DNA of 64,000 nucleotides from an uncultured Prevotella sp. (GTDB lineage: Bacteria; Bacteroidota; Bacteroidia; Bacteroidales; Bacteroidaceae), in contig OMZM01000001.1 in assembly GCA_900315545.1 (NCBI GenBank), positions 115,540 through 179,539 of the forward strand, written 5' to 3'. Both the position numbers and the translations under genes were made by a program. The notes beneath the pieces are model-generated. The model worked only from the letters and a program-made list of their open reading frames with translations. It was not told the origin of the DNA and made no database searches. Below, piece by piece: positions 8,959-17,583 of the stretch. Position 1 is the first letter of the stretch; the number at the start of each line of letters is the position of its first letter.

Positions 8959-10428
8959 CTATTCTCTTGTCATGTTTCTGCCTGCATCGAGGCGTAGGAA
9001 AATGAAAAGAAGAATGGTAAAGCCCCAGAGGGATGAACCGCCATAACTGAAGAATGGCAGGGGAATACCGATGACTGGTGTCAGACCGAGCACCATGCCC
9101 ACGTTTATGAAAACATGGAACAGGAAGATGCTGAGCACGCAATAGCCATAGATGCGCGAGAAACGGAAAGGCTGCCGCTCGGCAAGAAATATCAGTCGCA
9201 GTATGAGTGCAAGGAACAGAAGCAGTACGCCTGCAGACCCGAGAAAGCCTTCCTCCTCGCCTACTGTGCAGAATATAAAGTCGGTATCTTGTTCCGGCAC
9301 ATATTTCAACTTGGTCTGCGTTCCATTAAGAAAACCCTTGCCTTCAAGTCCGCCTGAGCCTATGGCTATCTCGCTCTGGTGCACGTTGTAGCCTGCTCCA
9401 GACAAGTCTTCTTCAAGTCCCAAGAGCACATTGATACGTGTGCGCTGGTGAACCTCTAATACATTGTTGAGAATATAGCTTGCCGAAAGGAAGAATATGA
9501 CAGAGCCGAGACAAAAGGCGGCTATGAGATAGTAGTTGCGAATGCGCGAGCTGAGCCCCTGATATATTAGATAAATCATAAGTATAAGGCTTATTGCCAC
9601 CTGCACCCATACTATGTTGAAAGGTATTACATATTTTGAGAACAGTAAAGCCACTGCCGTTACACCTATTAATATATATAACAGCATGCGCATCTCACGC
9701 TTGTTGCGGCAATAAATACCAATCATCGATGTTGTAAATATCTGTATCAGGAGCATCACGACAAATGTTCCAGTCATCGTCGGCGTTTCCCACAACTGCA
9801 CTTCGCCGTATCTTATGCCTACAACGAAATAGATTACCATTGCCACGCCAGTGAAAAGTATGCTGCCAGGCATTCCCTCGCGGTAGAACATAAGGAAGAA
9901 CGACAGGTAGACGAGCGCCGAGCCTGTTTCTTTCTGTCCGACGATGAACAGCATTGGCAGTAAGACTACGGCTGCTGCGGCTGCAAAATGTTTCCACCGC
10001 GACATGGTAAAACCGTAGGCACTCATTAACTTTGCCACAGCCAGCGCTGTTGCAAACTTTGCGAACTCAGCCGGCTGCAATCTCAGCGGACCCATTACGA
10101 GCCACGAGCGCGAGCCTTTTATCTCGTGAGGATTGAATATTGTGGCAAACAATAGCAGCAACAATGCCGCATAGATGACATAGGCAAACGTATCATAGAA
10201 ACGGTCGTCGAGCATCAGAATTACAAATCCGAGACATATTGACGTTCCTATCCAGACTATCTGCATGCCTGAGCGCGATGAAAGACTGAATATGTCTGTG
10301 TCGCCGTATGTATAGCTTGCTCCGCAGACGCTTACCCATCCGAAGACGAGCAGGCACATGTATATGGCTATTGTCCACCAATCGAGTGAGCGCAAAACGC
10401 CAGGTTTCTTATCTGTCCGCCTTACCAT
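8959..10428 (-). CDS. rodA: rod-shape-determining peptidoglycan glycosyltransferase RodA (SEDS)
   Basis: 489-residue SEDS-family polytopic membrane protein, which polymerises lipid II during cell elongation with its partner PBP2. Seen: EIKGSRSWLVMGPLRLQPAEFAKFATAL (SEDS hallmark), VGQKETGSALVY, and the C-terminal FFSYGGSSLWGF. There is a large insertion between the central helices compared with E. coli RodA (about 370 residues). Its start overlaps the 3' end of mrdA by 20 bp, implying translational coupling. Last gene of the purH-mre-mrdA-rodA cluster. Confidence 0.95.
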   Translation of the reverse strand: MVRRTDKKPGVLRSLDWWTIAIYMCLLVFGWVSVCGASYTYGDTDIFSLSSRSGMQIVWIGTSICLGFVILMLDDRFYDTFAYVIYAALLLLLFATIFNPHEIKGSRSWLVMGPLRLQPAEFAKFATALAVAKLMSAYGFTMSRWKHFAAAAAVVLLPMLFIVGQKETGSALVYLSFFLMFYREGMPGSILFTGVAMVIYFVVGIRYGEVQLWETPTMTGTFVVMLLIQIFTTSMIGIYCRNKREMRMLLYILIGVTAVALLFSKYVIPFNIVWVQVAISLILMIYLIYQGLSSRIRNYYLIAAFCLGSVIFFLSASYILNNVLEVHQRTRINVLLGLEEDLSGAGYNVHQSEIAIGSGGLEGKGFLNGTQTKLKYVPEQDTDFIFCTVGEEEGFLGSAGVLLLFLALILRLIFLAERQPFRFSRIYGYCVLSIFLFHVFINVGMVLGLTPVIGIPLPFFSYGGSSLWGFTILLFIFLRLDAGRNMTRE

Positions 10429-12268
10429 ATCTTATACGTTTATGTTGGAATGCAGTTGCAATCTGTTCCGAAGATGCAGACAACTTTCCGTTAATATATT
10501 TTTCCATCATAAGTGAACCAATCGGCACACCATAGTCTGCACCGAATCCACCGTTCTCCACGTATACGGCAATGGCTATCTTCGGACTATTCATCGGTGC
10601 AAATCCCATGAATACCGAGTGGTCGTGTCCTCTGTTCTGAGCCGTTCCCGTTTTTCCGCAGACAAGATAGTCGCCTCTGTTGGCAGCCTTACATGTTCCG
10701 CTGACTACTGCCCTGCGCATGCCTTCCACTACGAGCTCGTATGCGCGGCGGTTGGCTTTCGAGACATGCTTGCGTGTATAGAGCGTGTCAAGTGGCTGTC
10801 CTTTTATTCTCCTTACCACATGCGGCACATAGTAATAGCCCCTGTTGGCTATCGTAGCGCCAAGATTGGCTATCTGCAATGGCGTGAGGTTTACTTCTCC
10901 CTGTCCTATTGATATACTGATAACAGTCAGTCCGTTCCACGACTTGTTGTAGGCGTTGTCGTAGTAGTCGGCATTTGGTATGAGTCCTCTTTTCTCTCCC
11001 GGCAGGTCAACACCAAGCCTGTAGCCGAAGCCCATGCTGACCATATAGTCGCGCCAGGTATTCATGGCGTTCTGCACGCTGCCATACTTGCGCCTGTTGC
11101 CAAGCATGTAGTACAGTCCCCAGCAGAAGTATGCATTGCACGACGTGCCTATTGCAGGTATGAGGTTTATCGGTGATGCGTGCCCATGACAGCCTACGTG
11201 CAGTCCTTTGTACCTGAATCCGTGCGGACAGGGGAACGATGTACCCGGTCCGATGATGCCTTCGGTCAGGTAAGTCAGTGCCTGCGATGTCTTGAACGTA
11301 GAGCCTGGAGGGTATTGTCCCATAATAGAGCGGTTGAGCAGTGGCTTGAACGGGTTTTCGGCAAGTTCCTTATGTCGCTTTCCCCTGTTTCTTCCTGTCA
11401 TTGTTCGCGGGTCGTATGTTGGCGACGACACCATGCAGAGCACTTCTCCTGTCGATGGTTCGATTGCCACGATGGAGCCTATCTTTCCCTCCATGAGCCT
11501 TTCTCCGAGAGCCTGCAGTTCGAGATCGATGCTCAGTTGCAGGTCTTTTCCCGGTACAGGCTTAGTATCCAGAGCTCCGTCCTGGTATCGTCCCTGTATT
11601 CTGCCGTGAGCATCGCGCAGCAAAATCTGCACGCCTTTCACTCCGCGCAGTTCTTTTTCGTAACTGCGTTCTATGCCGAGCTTGCCAATATAGTCGCCTG
11701 GCTGATAGTAGTCGTCATCTTCTATGTCTGACGGCGACACCTCTGCCACGTCGCCGAGAATGTGCGCGGCATAGGGATAGTTATACTGCCGCACGCTTCT
11801 TTTCTGTATATAGAACCCTGGAAAGCGGAATATCTTTTCCTGAAAGACACTGAATTCCTGGTCGGACAGTTGGCTCATGAACAGCTGCTGCGTAAAGCGT
11901 GAGTAGCCGGGATTCTTACTTCGGTCCTTAATGTCTTCCATTCGCTTGTCGAAGTATTCCTTCGTTATTCCGAGCGTGTTGCAGAATTCCATTGTGTCGA
12001 TATGGTCTTTGGCTTCGTTCATTACGACCATGATGTCGTACGAGGGCTGATTGTAGACCAGCAGCTTGCCTGTCCTGTCGGTAACGACGCCTCGCGAGGG
12101 GAAGTCTACTTTCTTCAGGAATGCGTTAGAGTCGGCGTTTTTCTTATAGTCGTCGCTCATTATCTGCAGGGTGAATAGTCGTACGATATAAATCAGCACG
12201 ATGGCTATAGCCACTCCGGCTATAACGTAACGTCGGTTTTCTAACTGAAAATCTTTCATCTGTGCCAA
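10409..12268 (-). CDS. mrdA: penicillin-binding protein 2 (transpeptidase MrdA)
   Basis: 619-residue class B PBP that cross-links peptidoglycan in the elongasome. Seen: short cytoplasmic N-terminus, single membrane anchor (YVIAGVAIAIVLIYIVRLF, residues 14-32), PBP dimerisation domain (to about 200), then the transpeptidase domain. Catalytic Ser is in PPGSTFK (Ser323, Lys326), and the KTG triad is CGKTGTAQN near residue 545. It sits 35 bp downstream of mreD and overlaps rodA, the usual partner arrangement. Confidence 0.96.
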   Translation of the reverse strand: MAQMKDFQLENRRYVIAGVAIAIVLIYIVRLFTLQIMSDDYKKNADSNAFLKKVDFPSRGVVTDRTGKLLVYNQPSYDIMVVMNEAKDHIDTMEFCNTLGITKEYFDKRMEDIKDRSKNPGYSRFTQQLFMSQLSDQEFSVFQEKIFRFPGFYIQKRSVRQYNYPYAAHILGDVAEVSPSDIEDDDYYQPGDYIGKLGIERSYEKELRGVKGVQILLRDAHGRIQGRYQDGALDTKPVPGKDLQLSIDLELQALGERLMEGKIGSIVAIEPSTGEVLCMVSSPTYDPRTMTGRNRGKRHKELAENPFKPLLNRSIMGQYPPGSTFKTSQALTYLTEGIIGPGTSFPCPHGFRYKGLHVGCHGHASPINLIPAIGTSCNAYFCWGLYYMLGNRRKYGSVQNAMNTWRDYMVSMGFGYRLGVDLPGEKRGLIPNADYYDNAYNKSWNGLTVISISIGQGEVNLTPLQIANLGATIANRGYYYVPHVVRRIKGQPLDTLYTRKHVSKANRRAYELVVEGMRRAVVSGTCKAANRGDYLVCGKTGTAQNRGHDHSVFMGFAPMNSPKIAIAVYVENGGFGADYGVPIGSLMMEKYINGKLSASSEQIATAFQHKRIRYGKADR

Positions 12269-12303
12269 TCCTAATATTTACTTCACGTATTTTTCTGCTG
12301 CCG

Positions 12304-12804
12304 TCATTTTCTCCTTACTGTCTCAAGCACCATTATGATGGCTATTGTAAGTGCGGAGCATCCCAGCACGTTCCACAGCCAGTTGAGCCAGTTGTAGAAG
12401 TTGAACGTCTCAAGCATGAAGAACAGTGCATTGTTTACTACTACGAGCAGCGAGACATACAGCAAAAAGTTAATAGTTCCCATAGAGTTGAGCGACGGTT
12501 TCAGGTCTTCCGCACTCTCGCGCTGCATGAACATTTCCAGCACCGAAGGCTTTATCAGTCCGATGAATGTCAGCGATGCTGCGCATACGCCCGGCATGTT
12601 GGCAAACGAGTCGAGCACGAGCCCCATTGCGAAGCTCCACAGCAGCAGAGCCCAACGTGGGTAGTTGCGCGGGAAAAGCAGAATGAAATAGACATACAAC
12701 ATCGGTGTTGCATGTCCCAGCAGGCGTATATGGCTCAGCACCAGCACATGCACGATGCAGAACAACATAAACAGCAATATGTCTCTGACTATTCTTAGGT
12801 TCAT
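12304..12804 (-). CDS. mreD: rod-shape-determining membrane protein MreD
   Basis: 166-residue hydrophobic protein with five to six predicted membrane helices (ILLFMLFCIVHVLVLSHI, YVYFILLFPRNYPRWALLLWSFAMGLVLDSF, INFLLYVSLLVVVNNALFF). MreD is weakly conserved; identity rests on size, topology and position between mreC and mrdA. It acts with MreC to link cytoplasmic MreB to the peptidoglycan synthases. It starts 16 bp after the mreC stop. Confidence 0.88.
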   Translation of the reverse strand: MNLRIVRDILLFMLFCIVHVLVLSHIRLLGHATPMLYVYFILLFPRNYPRWALLLWSFAMGLVLDSFANMPGVCAASLTFIGLIKPSVLEMFMQRESAEDLKPSLNSMGTINFLLYVSLLVVVNNALFFMLETFNFYNWLNWLWNVLGCSALTIAIIMVLETVRRK

Positions 12805-12820
12805 TCTCCTTGCTCTGTCG

Positions 12821-13708
12821 TTATTTTGATTTTTCCTGTTCAGGCTTTATCGAGTCTTGCGCCGTACGCAGGAGTTTCAGCCTTTCTTCTATTGTTTCGT
12901 CGTTGATGATGCAGACATCTCGCAGGCGTGAGAAGTCGGTCGACAACCTGACTTGCAGCCTGTACGACAGTCCGTCGGCTGAATTATATATCTTCTCTAC
13001 TTTTCCTACCATTATTCCTGGCGGAAACACCGACGAGTAGCCGCTTGTAACTATTCTGTCGCCCTTTCGGAAGCGTGCGTGTCGCGGTATGTCCTCCACG
13101 TAGGCTATGTCTGAAAGGCGTCCGTCCCATCGCAGATATCCGAAGTATCCGCGTCCGTCTATTGCGCAACTGATGTTCGAGTGTGTATTGATGACGGGTA
13201 TTACTATGCTGTAGTGTGCCGACGTCATGTAGACTATGCCTACTATTCCGCTGCCGCATGCCACGCCCATGTCTGCCTTTACGCCGTCTTTCTCGCCCTT
13301 GTCTATCGTCAGCAGGTTGTCTGGGCGCGCCACAGAGTTGTCGATGACCTTTGCCTGTATGAGTTTGTAGTTTCTCAGTAGAGGCATCTGGCTGCTGTTG
13401 TAGTAGGCTGTGTCTTTCAAGCGTGCCAGCTGCTGGCTGTCGAGCATCTGTTCCTGCAGTGTGCGCAACTGCTGTTCGAGCATCAGGTTGCGCTCGGTCA
13501 GTTGTCCGTTGAGTGCCGAGAGGTAGAAGTATGACTCCACCTTCGAGTTCATTTCGTTTATTTTTCCCGTTACGGCATTTGCCGACGAGAACCATACGCT
13601 TCCCTGATAGCTGTTGTATTTGAACAACAACACAACACTGATTACCTCTAACAGTATGAAGAGGAACCAGTGGTTGTAGTTTTTCAGAAATTCTATGAGG
13701 TTGCGCAT
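12821..13708 (-). CDS. mreC: rod-shape-determining protein MreC
   Basis: 295-residue bitopic inner-membrane protein. Seen: N-terminal anchor (HWFLFILLEVISVVLLF, residues 13-29), a coiled coil around residues 60-105 (LTERNLMLEQQLRTLQEQML), and the periplasmic beta domain with TIDKGEKDGVKADMGVACGSGIVGIV and GDRIVTSGYSSVFPPGIMVGKV, which are MreC signatures. The coiled coil dimerises MreC, and the beta domain contacts PBP2. It lies 14 bp after mreB in the same operon. The C-terminal tail (AQDSIKPEQEKSK) is polar and probably disordered. Confidence 0.95.
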   Translation of the reverse strand: MRNLIEFLKNYNHWFLFILLEVISVVLLFKYNSYQGSVWFSSANAVTGKINEMNSKVESYFYLSALNGQLTERNLMLEQQLRTLQEQMLDSQQLARLKDTAYYNSSQMPLLRNYKLIQAKVIDNSVARPDNLLTIDKGEKDGVKADMGVACGSGIVGIVYMTSAHYSIVIPVINTHSNISCAIDGRGYFGYLRWDGRLSDIAYVEDIPRHARFRKGDRIVTSGYSSVFPPGIMVGKVEKIYNSADGLSYRLQVRLSTDFSRLRDVCIINDETIEERLKLLRTAQDSIKPEQEKSK

Positions 13709-13722
13709 GCTTCTTTACGTTC

Positions 13723-14745
13723 TTATCGCATAAGGAAAGAGAAGCGGTCGACGTTCTTCAGTGCTATTCCTGCTCCCTTTGCCACGCTGTGCAATGGGTC
13801 TTCTGCTATGTGGAACGTGATGTTTATCTTGTCTGTCAGACGCTTGTTGAGTCCTCTGAGCAGTGCGCCTCCGCCTGTGAGGTAGATACCGTTTCTGACG
13901 ATGTCGGCATAGAGTTCCGGCGGTGTCTTCTCGAGTGCGGACAGTACGGCGTTCTCTATCTTTGCTATGGTCTTGTCGAGACAGTGTGCTATTTCCTGGT
14001 AGCATACGGGCACTTCCATAGGCAGCGCCGTGATGCGGTTAGGTCCGTGCACAACGTAGTCTTCGGGTGCTTCTTCTCCGAGATCGGTGAGTGCGCTGCC
14101 GACGTGTATCTTTATTCGCTCTGCCATTCTCTCGCTGACTTTGACGTTGTGCTGACGGCTCATGTATTCCTGTATGTCTGCCGTCAGGTCGTCGCCTGCG
14201 GTGCGTATCGAGTTGTTCGACACGATGCCTCCGAGCGAGATGACTGCGATTTCGGTCGAGCCTCCGCCTATGTCGACTATCATGTTTCCTTCGGGCGCTT
14301 CCACGTCGATGCCGATGCCGACGGCTGCTGCCATAGGCTCGAAGATGAGGTAGACGTCGCGTCCGTTGGCATGCTCTGCACTGTCGCGCACGGCACGCAG
14401 CTCAACTTCGGTAGAGCCCGACGGCACACCGATGACCATGCGCAGCGACGGCGAGAAGAAGCGGCTGCCTGTGTGTACCATCTTTATGAGTCCGCGCATC
14501 ATCTGCTCGCAGGCAGAGAAGTCGGCTATCACGCCGTTGCTCAGCGGGCGGATGGTGCGTATGTTGTCGTGTGTCTTCTCGTACATCATCTTTGCCTTTG
14601 CGCCTACGGCTATCATCTTGTCGGTGCGGCGGTCGAGTGCCACTACCGACGGCTCGTCTACTACAATCTTGTCGTTGCTGATGATTATGGTATTAGCGGT
14701 ACCGAGGTCCATTGCAATACCCTGTATAAATGAAAAAAATCCCAT
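13723..14745 (-). CDS. mreB: rod-shape-determining actin homologue MreB
   Basis: 340-residue bacterial actin forming membrane-associated filaments that steer lateral wall synthesis. Seen: phosphate-1 loop AMDLGTANTIII (residues 11-22), VVALDRRTDKMIAVGAKAK, phosphate-2 region MIVDIGGGSTEIAVISLGGIV, and the adenosine motif GIYLTGGGALLRGLNK. Length matches the family. It is the first wall gene after purH (47 bp downstream), and purH-mreB-mreC is a recognised Bacteroidales arrangement. Confidence 0.97.
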   Translation of the reverse strand: MGFFSFIQGIAMDLGTANTIIISNDKIVVDEPSVVALDRRTDKMIAVGAKAKMMYEKTHDNIRTIRPLSNGVIADFSACEQMMRGLIKMVHTGSRFFSPSLRMVIGVPSGSTEVELRAVRDSAEHANGRDVYLIFEPMAAAVGIGIDVEAPEGNMIVDIGGGSTEIAVISLGGIVSNNSIRTAGDDLTADIQEYMSRQHNVKVSERMAERIKIHVGSALTDLGEEAPEDYVVHGPNRITALPMEVPVCYQEIAHCLDKTIAKIENAVLSALEKTPPELYADIVRNGIYLTGGGALLRGLNKRLTDKINITFHIAEDPLHSVAKGAGIALKNVDRFSFLMR

Positions 14746-14792
14746 AATTTTATTTGCTTATTCTGTTACTTTTACTGTTTCTTTTTCCTGAC

Positions 14793-15389
14793 TTATTTCT
14801 GTGCAAACCATGTGCTTATGGCTGTGTCATACTGTCGGCACACTTCAAAGGCGCGTGTTGCCAGCATGCGGCGCTCTTCCAGCGTGGTTGTCGCTCCGAC
14901 ATTCCTGACTATGTCGGCAAGCACGCCGTATTCGTCGCGGCTCGCTACGATGACTACGTCGTTGAAGTTCTTGGCTGCCGCACGTATCAGCGATATGCCG
15001 CCTATGTCTATCTTCTCGATGATGTCTGCCTCAGATGCGCCCGAAGCCACCGTCTGCTCGAAGGGATAGAGGTCTACGACGACGAGGTCGATTTCCGGAA
15101 TTTCATATTTCGCCAGTTCCTCGTTGTCCGACTCTACAGCGCGGCGGGCGAGTATGCCGCCGAACACTTTGGGATGGAGCGTCTTCACGCGACCGCCGAG
15201 TATCGACGGATAGGTCGTTATGTCCTCGACACTGTCGCAGTCGTAGCCCAGCGACTTGATATAAACACGCGTTCCGCCTGTCGACAGGAACTTTACGTCG
15301 GATGCTGCAAGCAGGCGCAGCAGGTCTTCGAGACCCTCCTTATGAAATACAGAAATCAGTGCTCTGCGAATGATTTTGTTAGCTGCCAT
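14793..15389 (-). CDS. purH: IMP cyclohydrolase (N-terminal half of PurH only)
   Basis: 198-residue protein covering only the IMP cyclohydrolase (MGS-like) half of PurH, which closes FAICAR to IMP. Seen: RRALISVFHKEGLEDL, LSTGGTRVYIKSLG, GGRVKTLHPKVFGGILARR, LVVVDLYPFEQTV and DIGGISLIRAAAKN. It stops after TRAFEVCRQYDTAISTWFAQK. The AICAR transformylase half of normal PurH (about 500-510 residues) is absent, and only 47 bp separate the stop from mreB. The upstream frame runs to 15455, but the -7 box at 15413-15420 argues for the ATG at 15389. The formyltransferase must be encoded elsewhere or replaced. Confidence 0.92.
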   Translation of the reverse strand: MAANKIIRRALISVFHKEGLEDLLRLLAASDVKFLSTGGTRVYIKSLGYDCDSVEDITTYPSILGGRVKTLHPKVFGGILARRAVESDNEELAKYEIPEIDLVVVDLYPFEQTVASGASEADIIEKIDIGGISLIRAAAKNFNDVVIVASRDEYGVLADIVRNVGATTTLEERRMLATRAFEVCRQYDTAISTWFAQK

Positions 15390-15412
15390 AAAATAAGTAA
15401 TGTTTAAGTGTG

Positions 15413-15420
15413 CAAAATTA
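15413..15420 (-). promoter_or_regulatory. -7 box of the purH-mre operon promoter
   Basis: TAATTTTG on the minus strand fits TAnnTTTG and would place the start near 15407, giving a leader of about 18 nt before ATG 15389. No clean TTTG box was found at the expected distance. Confidence 0.5.
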
Positions 15421-15542
15421 CACTTTTTTTTTGATACAATAAAATATTGCCGCAAAATATTTCAAAGTAAGCGTTTTTTAATGGTTTTTATGGTTTTCGG
15501 CAACGGCTCGGAGGCATCGGCTCTCCGAACTGAGAAAAATCA

Positions 15543-15998
15543 TGCCCCTGCAAAAACCGTGCCAAACTCGTCAGAATTTTCTTTCGAGCAGAAAAAGTAT
15601 GAAAAATTTTGACAGGGAAAAACTTGCAAAATAGAATCGGAACAGTCCTTTAAACTGCTAAATTCTGTTAATTTTCGAGTCGGCAATAATTGTTAAAATT
15701 GTCAAAGAGTACCTCTGACACGTCTAATTTGCATTTTTTGACCTGCGAAACATAGTGCCCAACACCCTCAAACACTATGTTTGGCATCCTCAAACACACT
15801 GTTTGACAATCTCAAACATGCTCTTTGACATTTTTAACATATACAATTCATACACATAAACACCGCATTCCGCACTAACATATTGACTGTCAGAAAAATA
15901 CAGACACATGCAAATTTTGGACATATTTTGCCCCTGCAATTTCCGAAACGACTTTCGCGGGCATTCTCGCGACACTAAACGGGCAAAAATTGATTAGC
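15543..15998 (+). repeat. ~456-bp dispersed intergenic repeat, long copy B
   Basis: The gap 15390-16191 between divergent purH and the GH109 gene has no credible gene. Most of it aligns with 31266-31721. Both copies begin near a CAAAAACCGTGCCAAACTCG segment, contain the 147-bp palindromic element, then TATTTTGCCCC and a CGAAACGACTTTCGCGGGCA stretch, and end AAATTGATTAG. Identity varies along the length; short gaps are needed. Confidence 0.75.
15692..15838 (+). repeat. 147-bp palindromic intergenic element, copy B (four 22-bp units at 15746-15833)
   Basis: The left 27 bp (15692-15718) are the imperfect inverted complement of the right 27 bp (15812-15838). After a 27-nt spacer four 22-bp units begin at 15746, 15768, 15790 and 15812. 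The third unit contains TCAAACA-CAC-TGTTTGA. Length and spacing match copies A and C. Confidence 0.85.
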
Positions 15999-16082
15999 CT
16001 TTTTCCACTTCATGCCAGACATAAAAACAGACTAAAAAGCACCGTCCGCATCTGCATCACAAAAAGAAAATCAGCATTTCGT

Positions 16083-16113
16083 TTTGCTTTTCGCACTTTT
16101 ATGCGTAACTTTG
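16083..16113 (+). promoter_or_regulatory. promoter of the GH109-kinase operon
   Basis: TTTG at 16083-16086, spacer exactly 19 nt, TAACTTTG at 16106-16113. Predicted leader to the ATG at 16192 is about 72 nt. Confidence 0.8.
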
Positions 16114-16191
16114 CACAATAGATTGCCTGGCAGGCAGACTGCAAGCAGTCTTAGGCTTTTTATCCAAAGAGACTTCACATATTAGACATTT

Positions 16192-17556
16192 ATGAAAAGA
16201 TTGCTTTTTCTCGCTACTGTACTGATACAGTTTGCCGTAGGTTTCTCGCAGCCGATACATACTGCCGTGCCCGAGCGACAGCCTGGACAGCTGGATGCCA
16301 TAGCCATGACGGCGCCGGCTATAGACTGCGTGCGCATTGGGTTTGTAGGACTAGGAATGCGCGGAACAAGTGCCGTTGAACGATTTTGCAACATCCCCGA
16401 CAGCAGGGTTGCAGCACTGTGCGACACCGAGCAGCAAGCCATAGACCGCTCGCTGAGGACACTGAGGGCTCACGGTATAGACAACGTGCCGGCATACTGC
16501 GGCACAGAGGCATACAAAGAACTGTGCGAGCGCGACGACATAGACCTTGTATATATATGTACCGACTGGGCAAGCCACGTGCCGATAGCACTCTATGCCA
16601 TGCAGCACGGCAAGCACGTTGCGATAGAGGTGCCGGCGGCAACGGCGATGGACGATATATGGAAACTCATAAACACGTCGGAACTGACGCGGAAACACTG
16701 CATGATGCTGGAAAACTGCGTGTATGATTTCTTCGAGATGGCTTGCCTCAACATGGCGCAGCAGGGACTCTTCGGAGAGGTGCTGCACGTGGAGGGAGCT
16801 TACCTGCACAACCTCGACCAGTTCTGGGACGAGTACTGGCACAACTGGCGGCTGGACTACAACTACAAGCATCGTGGCGACGTATACCCCACTCACGGCA
16901 TCGGTCCCGACTGCCAGGTGCTGAACATACACAGGGGCGACCGCATGGACTATCTCGTCTCGATGGATACGAAGTCGGTAAACGGCAAAAAGCACATGGA
17001 AAAGCGTACGGGCAAGGAATGCAACGACTTTGCTAACGGCGACCAGACATCGACGCTCATACGCACGGCTAACGGAAAGACCATCCTGCTGCAACACAAC
17101 GTGATGACTCCAAGACCATACAGCCGCATGTTTCAGATTACCGGTACCGACGGATATGCAAGCAAATATCCGCGCGAGGAGCTGTGCTTCCGCGAGGAAA
17201 CACTGGCTGAGAACATCTCGCCCGACTATCAGAACCTGTCGTCGCACGCTGCACTGCCCGACAGCATCAGCAAGAAGATAACGAGGAAATACCTGCCGCA
17301 GTTTGTCAAGGACATAGAGGCAAAGGCACGTGAAGTAGGCGGACACGGAGGAATGGACTACATCATGGACTACCGCCTGATATACTGCCTGCATCGCGGA
17401 CTGCCACTCGACATCGACGTCTACGACATGGCGGAATGGTGCTGCATATCGGAACTGTCAAGAATAAGCATAGAAAACGGTTCCGCACCAGTGGCAATAC
17501 CCGACTTTACACGAGGTGCGTGGACGAAAACAAAGGGATTTAAATACGCTTTCTAA
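16192..17556 (+). CDS. Gfo/Idh/MocA-fold glycosidase, GH109 type (probable alpha-N-acetylgalactosaminidase)
   Basis: 454-residue exported protein. Residues 1-20 form a signal peptide (MKRLLFLATVLIQFAVGFSQ). The mature part has an NAD-binding Rossmann motif RIGFVGLGMRG (about residues 48-58), VYICTDWASHVPIALYAM, and a C-terminal GGHGGMDYIMDYRLIYCL. These features are characteristic of GH109 enzymes, which use NAD+ redox chemistry to cleave terminal alpha-GalNAc. Activity is inferred from family; some members act on other glycans. The sugar-kinase-like gene follows after 27 bp, suggesting release and phosphorylation of N-acetylhexosamine as one pathway. Confidence 0.88.
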   Translation: MKRLLFLATVLIQFAVGFSQPIHTAVPERQPGQLDAIAMTAPAIDCVRIGFVGLGMRGTSAVERFCNIPDSRVAALCDTEQQAIDRSLRTLRAHGIDNVPAYCGTEAYKELCERDDIDLVYICTDWASHVPIALYAMQHGKHVAIEVPAATAMDDIWKLINTSELTRKHCMMLENCVYDFFEMACLNMAQQGLFGEVLHVEGAYLHNLDQFWDEYWHNWRLDYNYKHRGDVYPTHGIGPDCQVLNIHRGDRMDYLVSMDTKSVNGKKHMEKRTGKECNDFANGDQTSTLIRTANGKTILLQHNVMTPRPYSRMFQITGTDGYASKYPREELCFREETLAENISPDYQNLSSHAALPDSISKKITRKYLPQFVKDIEAKAREVGGHGGMDYIMDYRLIYCLHRGLPLDIDVYDMAEWCCISELSRISIENGSAPVAIPDFTRGAWTKTKGFKYAF

Positions 17557-17583
17557 CTGAAATAAACATCATCAAACATAATT

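Noticed and set aside
16351-17394. 347-codon open frame antisense to the GH109 gene
   Set aside because: It overlaps a well-supported gene, has no domain and no promoter.
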